64,000 bases of DNA from Budorcas taxicolor (lineage: Eukaryota > Chordata > Mammalia > Artiodactyla > Bovidae): positions 49,562,001 through 49,626,000 of the forward strand of contig NC_068926.1 of the NCBI RefSeq assembly GCF_023091745.1, given 5' to 3'. Below are positions 43,416-55,087 of the stretch, one piece after another (within the stretch, counting starts at the first letter, position 1; each line of letters starts with the position of its first letter). The position numbers and the translations under genes were made by a program. The notes below the pieces were generated by a model. That model had not been told where the DNA came from. It did no database searches and saw only the letters and a list, made by a program, of their open reading frames with translations.

Positions 43416-45639
43416 TTTCTCCCTTAATTTCCTTGCAATTTGTGGAGGAAGTAAAAATTCAGATTCCTTGAAGTCTTCACATTTTTGTTTGAATGATTTC
43501 AATTATGTAGATGGTATGAGAACAGCACCAAAAATGTAAGTGTCTACATGACAATTCAAGTCGTGGACATGTTTCAAGTCTCTTCTTTCAGCTTGTCAGA
43601 TTCTCTAGCTCTTAGTGCTTACTAATCAATAAAAAGTAAAAAGGAAGAGAGAGAAAGAAAAAGAAAAAAATTAAGAAAAACTCCAGCCATGGCAGAAAAC
43701 AAAGGGAAAAGAAAACAGAGAAAAGAGGGAAATAAACTCGAATGCACTTACTAGTTTTCTGCCTAGGCTTGCTAGAGTGTATTCCGTCTACACTCTGATA
43801 TGCCAGATGGCCACACAAATCCACATCCGGCAAGCTACTCATGTGACTTTGCTGTCTGGAGGCTGCAGAACAGAAGTTAGGGGTCACTGCATATACAGAC
43901 TGCATTTTCTGCCTAAAGCTCAGTTGACTGGATGAATTACAATTAATCCCAAGGTCTTCAATTGTTAACACAGTGCAATGTTAATTGACCCCATGTTAAA
44001 TAGCAAATATTTGCATCATCTGTAGAGACTCACCTTAACAGGAAATAAGATCACATTTGAATATGGAAACTGTCCAGGGAATAAACTGTTCATTTTACCT
44101 GGACAACTCAAATGATGAATTCTCTTGGCATCGTTTAAAAATTTCATTTCATTGTTATTGCCATATGAGTGTACTCAATCCATAAAAAATTATACACTCC
44201 ATGTAAGATGGTGGATTTTGGTATGTTTTACAAGCTTAATACTAAGTTATTTCAATTTATAGGATTATTGGTTTTTTATTGACAAGATTAAAGGCAAAAT
44301 ATTAAAAGCAATGTATGTATTTCTCTCTTTCTTCATCCACCTTCTTTCCCCTTCTTGCCAAACACTTAGGCATTTGGTCTTTTTCCAAGCAAAAGTAGAT
44401 GAGAGAGAGTCTAAAGAACCATGGTAACTGTTTTTTATTGCTAATTGACATTGCGTATTATGAACCAGCCATCACCATTAATTTCTATTTTGATATTTGA
44501 ATTTCAAAAAGTCACACATTTTCTTTGCCCTTTGAAGACAGCCATGATCTGAAATTTACTTCCATAAGAGTCACCTTTTTTCCTCTACTGGCAAATCAAA
44601 ACTTTGACTTATTTTTGCAGCGATTGCTTTTTGCTTCCCTGGATAACAGCGATGCTAATGCAGCCTCACACAGTGAGGGATAATTGGTACCAAGCTGGAG
44701 GATGCAGGTGAATGGGAGATGAGGCATCCCCCAGAATGCAGTTAGCCATGTGTCTGTGATGTCCAGCATCTGGGGTTTTAAACATCCTCATTCTGTGATT
44801 GGTAGTATGTCGACCAATCATCTGAATACTGGGCTGACATCTGTACATTTCACATGGATGTTTGGAGTATTACAGAGACAGATTTCAGTCCTGTTCACAT
44901 TTCTGGGTTAGAGTAGTAGCGGTGAATGTTTCAGAAAATCCAATGATATTTTGAATATTGTAACAGTGGGCTTCTGCGTATCCTATGTGTAGTTTATCAT
45001 TTCAGAACTCTTTTCTGGATAGCAATGTTGTCATTTAGTTTACCCCAGGCTGAAGGCCTGTCCCCAAGTTGCATTGTAAAAATGATTATGCCCTTAGAAA
45101 TAACTGGAGTGGTTTTAACTTCCTATATGGTATATGCCTGCCACTGCCAGTTCCTCTTCAGCTATAAACCTGTTCCCAGAAATGAGCCCTCAGTTCCTAG
45201 GATTTGTTTTTCATTCACACACTTGCTCTGAAATGCCATTATATCCTTACTGTCATCCACAACACTGGGGAGGGAGCACCTTCACATGCATGTTCCTCTG
45301 GTCTCAGAATGGGTGCTCCTGTGTTTGCCTCCTCCAGGCAGACCTGCAGGTTTGCAGCTACAGTACAAACATGGGGCTGTTGGCAGAGTCTTCCAACCTT
45401 CATCTCAATCTTCTCACCCTCAGTGTGGTGAGTCAGTGGATACAGTGGCATGTCAGTCACTGGCCACATTGAATGGGGAATAAAAAGTGCTCTAGGTAAA
45501 AGAGCCATTGACCTGGCATGCTGTGGTGACAAAAACAACAAGAATGTTGCCAGATCATGACGAGAAATCTTCTGTTCTCAACAGTGTTAAATCTGAGTGA
45601 GTCTACCAATGAGCTTATTTATGAAACAGATTCAGATAT
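43416..45639. other. Long unique intronic stretch, 2.2 kb
   Basis: No transposon recognised. 43628-43740 is purine-rich (A/G). Frames near 45025-45540 on both strands have no known domain. This is the largest repeat-poor block in the second half and a fair place to look for conserved non-coding DNA. Confidence 0.45.
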
Positions 45640-45955
45640 AGAGAATATATAGAGATATACAGATAGCTCATGGATTTAGAGAACAAACTTGAGATCACCA
45701 AAGGGGAAAGGGACTGGAGGATGGATAAAAATGGGGGTTTGGGATTAGCAGATACAACTACTGTATATATATATATATATATATATATAATAGATAAACA
45801 ACAAAGACCTACTCTACAGCACAGGGAACTATATCCAATGTCCTGTGATAAACCAAAATGAAAAAGAATATGTGTGTATATGTACAACTGAGCCACCTTG
45901 CTGTACACCAGAAACTAACACAACATTGTAAAGCAACTATAATTTAATAAAATTA
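45640..45955 (+). mobile_element. L1 3' end (sense)
   Basis: ATCACCAAAGGGGAAAGGG, GGTTTGGGATTAGCAGATAC, CTACAGCACAGGGAACTATA and AACACAACATTGTAAAGCAA are in the usual order, followed by AATAAAATT. A TA microsatellite sits inside. Confidence 0.9.
45766..45790. repeat. (TA)n microsatellite in L1
   Basis: Uninterrupted TA run of about 12 units. Confidence 0.95.
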
Positions 45956-46861
45956 TATATGAGCATTTCTATACATGTTATAACAAAGTGAATGCCTTGA
46001 AATATTAATCATACTTCATGGAGAATCAGCTGACTTAAAAGTATCCCACTTTCTTGCCATCTTAATGGAAGGAGGACTTAAGCAAAATTCAAGCGCGGCA
46101 CTGGGGTCACCTGGTGGCACTGGCTCTTGCCGTGACCTGTGCAGAATTCACTGACTGTCGCTGGAGCCACAGGTCTAAGCCAGCTCATTCTTTTGTAAAC
46201 CACCCGAAGGGCAAGCTCTTTGAAATCTCACCTTTGACTTTTACGCTGTTACTGCTATCCACTGTCTGCTGTCACTTCTCCCTCTGGTCTTATTTCTTTT
46301 TTCCTCCCATATCAGATCCGACTTTCTAATTTGTCTCTTATAAACCACTTTTGCTTATGAGACCACACAACCCCTAAACTGTAAGCTCCCCAAGCAAGAA
46401 TCTATGTCCACCTTGTTCATCCAGAAACCAGTTAGTACAGCATCGGGGCCTTTAAAATTAATCAATAAGTGTTTGTTGAATGTATAACTGAATGTATCAC
46501 AATTGTGTGTGAATTAACAGTACATGGGTCTCCAGAATTCAATGAACCGCCCTTTGTTCAAAGTTCAAGTGTTTAAGACACAAACTACTTTTAAGAGGCT
46601 TTAAACATGCTGCTTGATCTTTGGCTCTTTCCAGGGGCAGGGGCTACAATATTGCACACCATGGGTACCACAACTTTTCTGCGTGCTTCTCCTTTCCCGT
46701 GTCTCCTGGGAAATTATTATTCCCACTTCATCAAAACAATTCCATACACGTCTTCAGTGTCAACATTCAGGTGATCCCCAGACAAATAATTACACATTTC
46801 TATGAGTATTGTTTTGTATGTATGCAGACTAAGGAGAAGTCTTTACAGAAATATAATCACC
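45956..46861. other. Unique sequence with a probable L2 end
   Basis: 46375-46490 resembles the 3' end of L2 (AAACTGTAAGCTCCCCAAGC, AATAAGTGTTTGTTGAATG). The rest is unique. Confidence 0.5.
46107..46120 (+). promoter_or_regulatory. Weak CTCF-like motif
   Basis: TCACCTGGTGGCAC differs from the CTCF core at two positions. Outside any recognised repeat. Confidence 0.3.
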
Positions 46862-46898
46862 TGTGGGACTTCCCTGGTGGCCAATGGTTAAGGGTCTA

Positions 46899-47098
46899 CC
46901 TTGGTAGTTCAACTGGTAAGGAATCTGCCTGCAATGTGGGAGACCTGGGTATGATCCCTGGGTTGGGAAGATCCCCTGGAGAAGGGAAAGGCTACCCACT
47001 CCAGTATTCTTGCCCAGAGAATCCCATGGCCAGAGGAGCCTGGCAGGCTACAGTCCATGGGGTTGCAAAGAGTTGGACACAACTAAGCGACTAAGCAC
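46899..47098 (+). mobile_element. Bov-tA SINE nested in CHR
   Basis: Sense copy from TTGGTAGTTCAACTGG to GCGACTAAGCAC. It splits a CHR between its head and B box. Confidence 0.9.
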
Positions 47099-47186
47099 AT
47101 TCCAGTGCAGAAGACAGGTTTGATCCCTGATTGGGGAAGTAGAGTCCCACATGCCCTGGGGCAACAAACACCACCTGCCAGAACTG

Positions 47187-47331
47187 GAGAAGGCAATGGC
47201 ACCCCACTCCAGTACTCTTGCCTGGAAAATCCCATGGATGGAGGAGCCTGGTGGGCTGCCGTCTATGGGGTCTCCCAGAGTCAGACACGACTGAAGCGAC
47301 TTGGCAGCAACAGCAGCAGCAGCAGCAGAAC
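47187..47331 (+). mobile_element. Bov-A2-type monomer nested in CHR
   Basis: Sense, from GGAGAAGGCAATGGCACCCC to GAAGCGACTTGGCAGC plus a CAG repeat tail. CAGAACT occurs on both sides (47180-47186 and near 47327-47333). Confidence 0.9.
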
Positions 47332-47541
47332 TAGAGAAGCCTATACATTGCAACAGGGAGCCCTCATGCTGCAAGGAAGATTCATCATGGCCAAAAGTTT
47401 TTAAAAACTAATAATAAAAAAGACTCCACACTTCCAGTGCAAGGGTGAGGATTTGATCCTTGACTGGAGGGGGTTGCGGGGACTAAGATCCCCCGTGCCA
47501 TGTGGTCCAGTCAAGAAAAAGAAAAAAGTAATATAATCACC

Positions 47542-48227
47542 CATTCTTCATTCTTTCCCCCACAAAACTTTCCCCTTAGAAACCATTGTCATAGTTTAAA
47601 GTTTCAAGTATTTTAGTGTCTTCTTTGCCTGTTAGTTACATCAATTCAAATTCTCTGAATTAACAGAACCCTCTTGCCTTCTTGCCTGTAATTGTCTGAA
47701 AAATTTGAAACCACTAACAACATCAAAACCTAGTTAAGACTTCTTTGTGGTCTCTTGCAGAAAGTCTGTTTTCAGTGCAAATGTTTTCTGCTAAAAACAC
47801 GGCCCGAGAGATACAGGGAAAGTTGCAGATTTGAAAACTGGCGTGAAATTCAGCCAATGCTGCTTTAACACACTGGGCAAGAAGTCTGAGCTGGGAAAAA
47901 GAAAAAAAAGGTTGTTATTTTACTGAATAGGTTCAGGTTTTGTAATAAAAGATACAGACCTGGAAAATGTCCTCCACAAATGGAGACACTTTTCAGGAAG
48001 TCCTTTCTTGGGGTGGGGCCGAGTAGCAAGTACCAGAAGGGACTAACTTTGTATGGACACAAAGTTTGAGAAACACACAGATTAAGTCCACTTAACATTA
48101 TGGTAAGCACTTGACACTAAGCAAATAAAATCACATTAAAGGTGGAAGACAATTACCAGTAAGGATATCCAACTATCCTAAAACCATGTGCTGTCATCAG
48201 ACTGCCATGTCTAGATACACAGGTATG
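47542..48227. other. Unique intronic sequence
   Basis: No repeat recognised. Confidence 0.4.
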
Positions 48228-48581
48228 TACCATGTGTTTCTTTTAAACATTTTATTTGTTTATTTTTAATTTTTGGCTGTTCTGGGCCTTCACTGACGTG
48301 CTCAGGCTTTCTCTAGTTTTGACGAGCGAGCTTCTCATTGTGGTCACTTCTCTTGTTGCTGAGCACGTGTCCTGGGGGGCATGGGCTTCAGTAGCTGCAG
48401 CACGTGAGTAGTTGTGGGACGTGAGCACAGTAGTTGCGGTTCTCAGGCTCTGGAGTGTGGGCTTAGTACTTGCGATACACGGGGTTCGTTGCCCCGCAGC
48501 AAGTGGAATCTTCTCAGACCAGGGTTCGAACTCATGTCCCCTGCACTGGCAGGTGGATTCTTAACCTCTACCATGTGTTCC
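48228..48581 (-). mobile_element. CHR-1-type SINE, head truncated, with target duplication
   Basis: An antisense element at 48241-48568 that stops at GATTCTTAACCTC and so lacks the last roughly 20 bp of its head. It is flanked by TACCATGTGTTTC and TACCATGTGTTCC. Confidence 0.92.
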
Positions 48582-48954
48582 TAATTCACATTTTCAAATG
48601 TCCTGGTTATCTCGTGAACAGCATATTTGGAATAAAAATATCTCTGTGTGTTGAAGGAATTAACTTGGAAACTGTAGGGATATATAGATCATAATTTCTT
48701 AAACCATACATTGCCATTGTTTCACTGAAACATTAAAATATTTTATATCTTTAAATTACTGAAAACATTACTGCACGTGTTGACATCTTCACAATGGGAT
48801 TGTCCGGACCTCTCTAGATCCTGATGTGTGAGACAGCTGCTCACTGTGATAGAACCTGTGTGTGTAGATGATGCGGACGTCATGCTAGGAGAAGGTCCCC
48901 ATGAGGATGAGTGAATTTAGATGCCAAGAACGACTTGACCAATCAACAAGCAGG
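48582..48954. other. Unique intronic sequence
   Basis: No repeat recognised. Confidence 0.4.
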
Positions 48955-49775
48955 GTGGGCCCATGTTCACAGAAGCACTGTTCACTATAACCAAGACTTG
49001 GAAACAACCTAAATGGCCATCAGCAGATGAATGGATAAAGAAGATGCAGTGCATATATACAATGAAATACTTGTCTTGCTTTTGTTTAGTTGCTCAGTTG
49101 TGTCTGACTCTTTGCAACCCCATGGACAGCAGCATGCCAGGCTTCCCTGTCCTTCACCGTCTCCCGGAGCTTGCTCAAACTCATGTCCATTGAGTCGGTG
49201 AGGCCATCCAACCATCTTGTCCTCTTTCGTCCCCTTCTCCTCCTGCCTGCAATCTTTCCCAGCATCAGGGTCCTTCTTTTCTAATGAGTAGGTTCTTCGA
49301 ATCAGGTGGCCAAAGTAATGGGATATGACTCAGCCATAAAAAGAATGAAATAATGTCATTTTCAGCAACATGGATGGACCTGAAGATGATCATACTAAGT
49401 GATGTCAGTCAGAAACAGAAAGATAAATACTATATGAGCTCACTTATATGTGGAATCTAAAACACGACACCAAAGAACTTATCTACAAAACAGACTTGCA
49501 GCTGTAAAGACTTGCGGTTGCCAAGGGGGAAGGGGTTTGGAGGAAGGATAGACTGGAAGTTTGGGATTAGTAGGTGCAAACTATTACATACAAGATGGAT
49601 ACACAACAAGGTTCCCTGTATAGCACAGTGGACTACATTAAATATCCTGTGATAAACCATAAAGAAAAATAACATGAAAAAGAATATATATGTATCACTG
49701 AGTCACTTTGCTTTATAGAAGAAGTGAACACAGCATTGTAAATCAACTATGTTTCAATAAAATTTCAAAAAAGAG
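48955..49775 (+). mobile_element. L1 3' end split by a BovB
   Basis: Sense pieces 48955-49070 (ACTTGGAAACAACCTAAATG, AAGAAGATGCAGTGCATATA) and 49317-49775 (ACTCAGCCATAAAAAGAATG, AACATGGATGGACCTGAAG, TTTGGGATTAGTAGG, AACACAGCATTGTAAATC). They cover the end of ORF2 and the 3' UTR. Confidence 0.9.
49071..49316 (-). mobile_element. BovB LINE 3' end inserted in L1
   Basis: Antisense 3' terminus from TTGTTTAGTTGCTCAGTTG to AATCAGGTGGCCAAAGTA. AATGAAATA and AATGGGATA at its borders suggest a target duplication. Confidence 0.9.
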
Positions 49776-49958
49776 AGGCAGCACAGTGGGCAGAGTTCTT
49801 CTTGTCCCACTCCACAGAAGCAAATATAGTTCAAAGGCCAGTGACACTGTGAAGCTCAGCTGATCAGCCCCTGGGCTCATTAGGCTAGTCATTAGGCTAG
49901 ACATGAGTCCATACACATAGGCAACCCTTGTCAGAGTCCACTGATCCCTGTACCATAT

Positions 49959-50194
49959 TTACTTACCATGTGTTATGCTGTGCTTAATCTCTCAGTTGTG
50001 TCCAACTCTTTTTGACCCCATGGACTGTAGCCTGCCAGGCTCATCTGTCCATGAGGATTCTCCAGGCAACGACACTGGAGTGGGTTGCCATGCCCTCCTG
50101 CAGGGGATCTTCCCAACCCAAGGATCGAATCCAGGTCTCCTTCATTGCAGGTGGATTCTTTACTGTCTGAGCTACCAAAGCCCTTACTTACCAT
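49959..50194 (-). mobile_element. Bov-tA SINE with perfect 11-bp target duplication
   Basis: An antisense element at 49970-50183, flanked by TTACTTACCAT at 49959-49969 and 50184-50194. Confidence 0.95.
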
Positions 50195-52061
50195 AGTTAC
50201 CCTGAAATATCTCTCATGCAGAAATCAATTTATGTTGTGAATCCCATTTTCATTAAAGAGAAGGCTGTGCCTCTCTTGGAAATGCTGACCATTTCCAATG
50301 AATAGAGTATCGACCACAGAAGCTATTATGAGTCAACTTTTAGTCTAGTTGAGGATGAACAGGTTGGAAATTGACTACTGAGTACTGGTAACACTCTTGT
50401 CTTATTGTTCAAGATAATATTCTTTCCAAGCTCTGAAGAATTAATTGGAAATTTGCCCCATGGCTTCTGAACATGGAAAGTCTGAAAGTGTAGGGTTTGA
50501 TTCAGATCGTGCCACTTTAAACCACTTTCTTAGGGGTCTGTTTTCATATAGCTCTCAAGTACCGAATAACAATGTTTCTGGAGAGAAAACATTCTAACCA
50601 TCACATCCCATCCTCGGAAGAGGAATAGATTGTTTTATGGTCCCATTTTTAACAAGGAAGAAGTTGTTGTGGTCTCTCAGGCTCAAATAAGTTGTTTCCT
50701 TTGAGTTCACAAGATAGATAGTCAAATATTTTTAAAGGTATTTTTCATGTATTTTCAAGGAGGTTAAGGGCTCCAAGGGGCATAATGTACATATACAATC
50801 TCTCTCAATGTCAAACGCGTCCCAGGATTGCTACTTCCCATGCCTCCGTTCAATAAATCACTTCTTGGGTTAGCAAGAAAGGATCAAGTCAATATAACTG
50901 CATTTATTCCAAAGCCACAGCAGAAATTCATGGCGCTAAAAATTCCCAGAGCTTTCAATTTACCTATCTGAACATCTGAAATAAATTGCAATTTTTGACA
51001 AAAGAAGTTATTCACGTACCACCAACAACCATAATAAAAATGAAACCAACATCTTTTTGCTAACTAAGCAATGGGAAGGGACTTCTTTCAGCTTCCTGTT
51101 ACTCAGACATGTTTTTATTTTTATTTTTCTCTGAAAACTTATTTTTATTTCCCCTACAGTATCTTTAAAGAGTGGTTGGCAATGTCCTGCCATTGGACAA
51201 TGCAGCCTTCTTTATTTTTGAGGGACGTGTGTGTGTGCGCGTGTGTGTTTGTGGCCAGCCAATTTTGCCATTTTTACAGAATCAAATACCTGTCACATGT
51301 GAAGGAAACAGTAATTATGAATTATGGATCATTTGCAAGAAGCGATACCAAATTAGTTTCCGGGCCTGTTTCCAACGTTGGAGTGAATTTATGACAAACT
51401 GGATATTGATGAATGGTTTCTAAAGTCTGTTGAATTTGTCAGCCTCGCCTGTGAATGAGGATTTGTTAGGTCAAATAAATGAAACGGTAATGAAATAGAT
51501 TGTTTCTTTATGAAAAATGAAAATGCATGAGATCTGGTAATTGTTAAGTCTAGATTTGAAATCTCTCCTTTATGGATATGTGCCTCCCCCCTCAAATTGT
51601 GAGTGATGTGTTTAAGCTCTCTTCCCAAGAAGCACACCAAACTCTGAAGTTAAAGAGACTATGAAAAATGACTAACATCGAATTCAGGATGGTGATGGAG
51701 ACACAAAGCATACCTAAGTGGCTGTATTTGCATCATTTGATCTCTGAGTCACTGTGGAAGGTCGCTATAACATTCTGACACTTCTAATGGAGTATTATAA
51801 AGGGCTGTTTCAGGGCTCAACAAAGCAATGGGGAGGTAAGAACCCTCACTTTCGAAAGTGAGGTGCTAAACTATCTGTATAAAGGTGGTCCCTACACATC
51901 TTGAGGATGCACAGAGAAGGACTGTCCAGGTTGCCAAACATGAGAAGAGATTTCTATGGAGATCAGTCTGTTGTAATCCCTGCTCCTCCCCAATCTACCA
52001 GCAGGCGGCACTGTGACTTTCACCTTAAACTAGGAGTCAGATGGATTTTTGCTTCCATTTG
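50195..52061. other. Unique intronic sequence, 1.9 kb
   Basis: No transposon recognised. A short GT-rich run lies at 51226-51251, and a strong CTCF-like motif at 51998. Frames near 51071-51423 have no domain. Confidence 0.45.
51998..52011 (+). promoter_or_regulatory. Strong CTCF-like motif
   Basis: CCAGCAGGCGGCAC matches CCASYAGRKGGCRS at 13 of 14 positions. It lies in unique DNA about 50 bp before a Bov-tA. Confidence 0.6.
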
Positions 52062-52250
52062 CCCTGGTGGCTCAGACGGATAAGAATCTGCCTGCAATGT
52101 GGGAAACCTGGGTTCAGTCCCTGGGTTGGGAAGATATCCTGGTGAAGGGAACAGCTACTCACTCCAGTATTCTTGCCTGGAGAATTCCATGGACAGAGGA
52201 GCCTAGTGGGATGGCAAAGAGTCGGACATGACTGAGTGACTCTTTGCCTT
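52062..52250 (+). mobile_element. Bov-tA SINE
   Basis: Sense copy TGCCCTGGTGGCTCAGACGG to CATGACTGAGTGACTC, with a short gap before GGCAAAGAGTCGG. TTTGCTTCCATT and TTTGCCTTCCTT flank it imperfectly. Confidence 0.9.
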
Positions 52251-52256
52251 CCTTCA

Positions 52257-52393
52257 AAATCAAACCTTGAGGACTTCCCTGGTGGTCCAGTGGTTAAGAC
52301 TCCAGGCTTCAAATCCAGGAGGTGCAGGTTGGATCCCTGGTGGGGAACTAAGATCCCACGTGCCACCTGGTGCGGCCAAAAATAAATCAAACC
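52257..52393 (+). mobile_element. CHR-2-type SINE with 10-bp target duplication
   Basis: A sense element of about 52267-52383, flanked by AAATCAAACC at 52257-52266 and 52384-52393. Confidence 0.9.
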
Positions 52394-52489
52394 ATAAAAA
52401 CAAGTATTCAAATATAAGTGATTTATGTGGGAAGTGTTTCCCCTTCCAGGAAAGGGAAAAAAGACAAGCAGCGTTACTTTAATAATTTC

Positions 52490-53045
52490 TTTTTTAAAAA
52501 CTGAGATAAAAATCAATATAAGATCCACCTTTTCAAGTATACCTTCCCATGTGTTTAGTATATACCCAAGGTTGCAACTATCACCACTATCTAATTCCAG
52601 AACATCTTCATCAGTCCTGAAGGGAACACCACACCCATTAGCAGTCACTTTCTTCTTTCCCACCACTTCTCAAAACCACTTAATACATTTTCTGTCTCTA
52701 CGGATTTGTCAATTGTGGTCATTTCATATGTATGGAATATATGACGTGTGGCCTTTTGCAACTGGCATCTTTCACTTAGCATAATGTTTTCAAGGTTCAT
52801 TCATATTATAATATGTATCACATTCATTCCTTTCTTTGACTGTATGTGATTTCTCTATGCAGATACGCAACCTATATTTATTAGCTAATGGACATTTGGA
52901 TTGTTTCCACATTCTGATGATTATAGATAATTCTGCCATGAACATTTATGCACAAGTTTTAGAGGACATACAATTTCAGATATCTTGAGTAAATACTTAG
53001 GAGTGGAATTTCTGATACTATGATAAGTATGTTAAACTTTTAAAA
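52490..53045 (-). mobile_element. Old L1 3' UTR (antisense)
   Basis: ACTATCACCACTATCTAATT, CCATTAGCAGTCACTTTC, ACTTAGCATAATGTTTTCAA, TTGGATTGTTTCCACATTC and AGGAGTGGAATTTCTGATAC follow a mammalian L1M-type 3' UTR. This copy is older than the adjoining artiodactyl L1. Confidence 0.82.
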
Positions 53046-53460
53046 AATGTAAGTATAGTTTAAAAAACAAACAAAAATAGCTGATTTACAATATTGTGTG
53101 AGTTTCAGATGTACAGCAAAGAGATTCAGTTATATATATATATATATATATACACATATATATATTTCAGATTATTTTCCATTATAGATTATTACAAGAT
53201 ATTGAATACAGTTCCTTGTACTGTATGCTATGGAGAAGGAAATGGCAATCCACTCCAGCATTCTTGCCTGGAAAACTCCATGGACAGAGGAGACTGGCAG
53301 GCTATAGTCCATGGGGTCACAAAGAGTCAGACATGACTGAGCATGCAACCACACACTGTTTATTAGGACCTTGTTGTTTATCCAGTTTATGTAGAATAGT
53401 TTATATGTAAATCAGATCTGTGGTCTATCTACCACCAAACATTCCAATTGACCTCTTTAC
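53046..53460 (-). mobile_element. L1 3' end split by a Bov-tA
   Basis: Antisense pieces 53080-53230 (AGCTGATTTACAATATTGTG) and 53346-53460 (TTAGGACCTTGTTGTTTATC). A TA run lies at 53131-53151. Confidence 0.88.
53231..53345 (+). mobile_element. 5'-truncated Bov-tA SINE in L1
   Basis: Sense, GGAGAAGGAAATGGCAATCC to CATGACTGAGCATGCAACC, without the tRNA-derived head. Confidence 0.9.
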
Positions 53461-53830
53461 CCCCTGAGGTTTTAATTATGATGAGCTTATGACAAAGACC
53501 CTAATGAGTGCAGCAGCTTAAAACAGGACTCAAATGTCAACAAAAATTACTCCTTCCTCTGTAGATACAAGTAGATAATGCATCACCTGGGATCAAATGT
53601 GTATCTTTCCCTTCCACATGGTACAGGTGAGATACAAATTCCCAAGCAGCTCACTGTTTGGGTATCACTGTGAACACAAGTTTTCAACTTAGAGAAGGCT
53701 CAGCTTAGAGTAAACCAACCTTCACTGAAAATAGAGAGACATCAATAAAATCCCAAATGGCATTTCTTCATTTTCTGTATAGGCCAACATTTCTCTATAG
53801 TCCTTTATATAAATGTGTTGGAGAAGGAGT
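53461..53830. other. Unique intronic sequence
   Basis: No repeat recognised. Confidence 0.4.
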
Positions 53831-55085
53831 ACTGGTGATGTCCATGTGTAGAGTCTTCTCTTGTGTTGTTGGAAGAGGGTGTTTGCTATGACCAGTGCAT
53901 TCTCTTGGCAAAACTCTATTAGCCTTTGCCCTGCTTCATTCCATACTCCAAGGCCAAATTTGCCTGTTACTCCAGGTGTTTCTTGACTTCCTACTTTTGC
54001 ATTCCAGTCCCCTATGATGAAAAGGACATCTTTTAGGGTGTTAATTCTAGAAGGTGTTGGAGATTACGAGTGAAATGACATAAAACAAGACATACATAAG
54101 AGACAGAGGACACATACTTTCTGGCCAGAGGAACAGAACTGCGCAAAAACTAATTGCGGTTTATTATAAAAAGCCCCCTAGGCAGAATTCCAGACTGCAT
54201 GAATAAGCCTTTTCAGCACAGCGCAGGTGCATACATGTTATTGTACAGCAAAGGGGAGTGAAATCCCAGTCTACTGCAGAGTCTGTACAAAGCCCTCTTC
54301 TCCTTATCACAATAAGAGAATGCTCCCTCGTATGCAAGGGACCATTAATCTCAAGGCTGTGTCCGTCTCCTTGGCAGAACATCTTGTTTGCAAGCAGCAC
54401 ATCTCCACTTTCCCTATTATGGCTGCATTAACCCTTCAAGAAGGTCTTGTAGGTCTTCATAGAATCGTTCAACTTCAGCTTCTTCAGCGTTACTGGTCGG
54501 GGCATAGACTCGGATTACTGTGATATTGAATGGTTTACCTTGGAAACGAACAGAGATCATTCTGTCGTTTTTGAGATTGCATCCAAGTACTGCATTTCAG
54601 ACTCTTTTGTTGACTATGATGGCTACTCTATTTCTTCTGAGGGATTCCTGCCCACAGTAGTAGATATAATGGTCATCTGAGTTAAATTCACCCATTCCAG
54701 TTCATTTTAGTTCGCTGATTCCTAGAATGTCGACATTCACTCTTGCCATCTCCTGTTTGACCACTTCCAATTTGCCTTGATTCATGGACCTACTATTCCA
54801 AGTTCCTATGCAATATTGCTCTTTACAGCATCGGACTTTACTTCCATTACAAGTCACATCCACAACTGGGTATTGTTTTTGCTTTGGCTCCATCCCTTCA
54901 TTCTTTCTGGAGTTATTTCTCCACTGATCTCCAGATGCATATTGGGCACCTACCGACCTGGGGAGTGCATCTTTCAGTGCCCTATCTTTTTGCCTTTTTG
55001 TTCCATTCATGGAGTTCTCAAGGCAAGAATATTGAAGTGGTTTGCCATTCCCTTCTCCAGTGAACCACGTTTTGTCAGAACTCTC
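53831..55085 (-). mobile_element. BovB 5' part, inverted, interrupted by an LTR
   Basis: Antisense BovB endonuclease region in two parts, 53831-54054 and 54439-55085. It ends at GTTTTGTCAGAACTCTCC. The translated minus strand keeps GISELK, so the catalytic Glu survives here, although a stop follows it. Directly after it, BovB resumes in the + orientation. Confidence 0.9.
54049..54444 (-). mobile_element. Solo LTR inserted in BovB
   Basis: A 384-bp element, 54055-54438, beginning TGTTGGAG and ending CCCTTCA, with TG...CA termini. It is flanked by an exact 6-bp duplication, AGAAGG, at 54049-54054 and 54439-54444. On the minus strand it carries TTTTTATAATAAACC, combining TATA-like and AATAAA words, so I place it on that strand. 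Six-base duplications are typical of ERV2/ERVK-like proviruses. No internal viral genes remain, as after LTR-LTR recombination. Confidence 0.85.
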
Positions 55086-55087
55086 CA

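Larger units (their letters stand above)
46850..47541 (+). mobile_element. Four-part SINE nest bounded by one 12-bp target duplication
   Basis: AATATAATCACC lies at 46850-46861 and again at 47530-47541. Between them are a CHR head (46864-46898), a Bov-tA, CHR body pieces (47099-47186 and 47331-47420) and a CHR-2-like body (about 47420-47529, CTCCACACTTCCAGTGC). The simplest reading is an outer CHR-2 with later insertions inside it. Confidence 0.75.
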
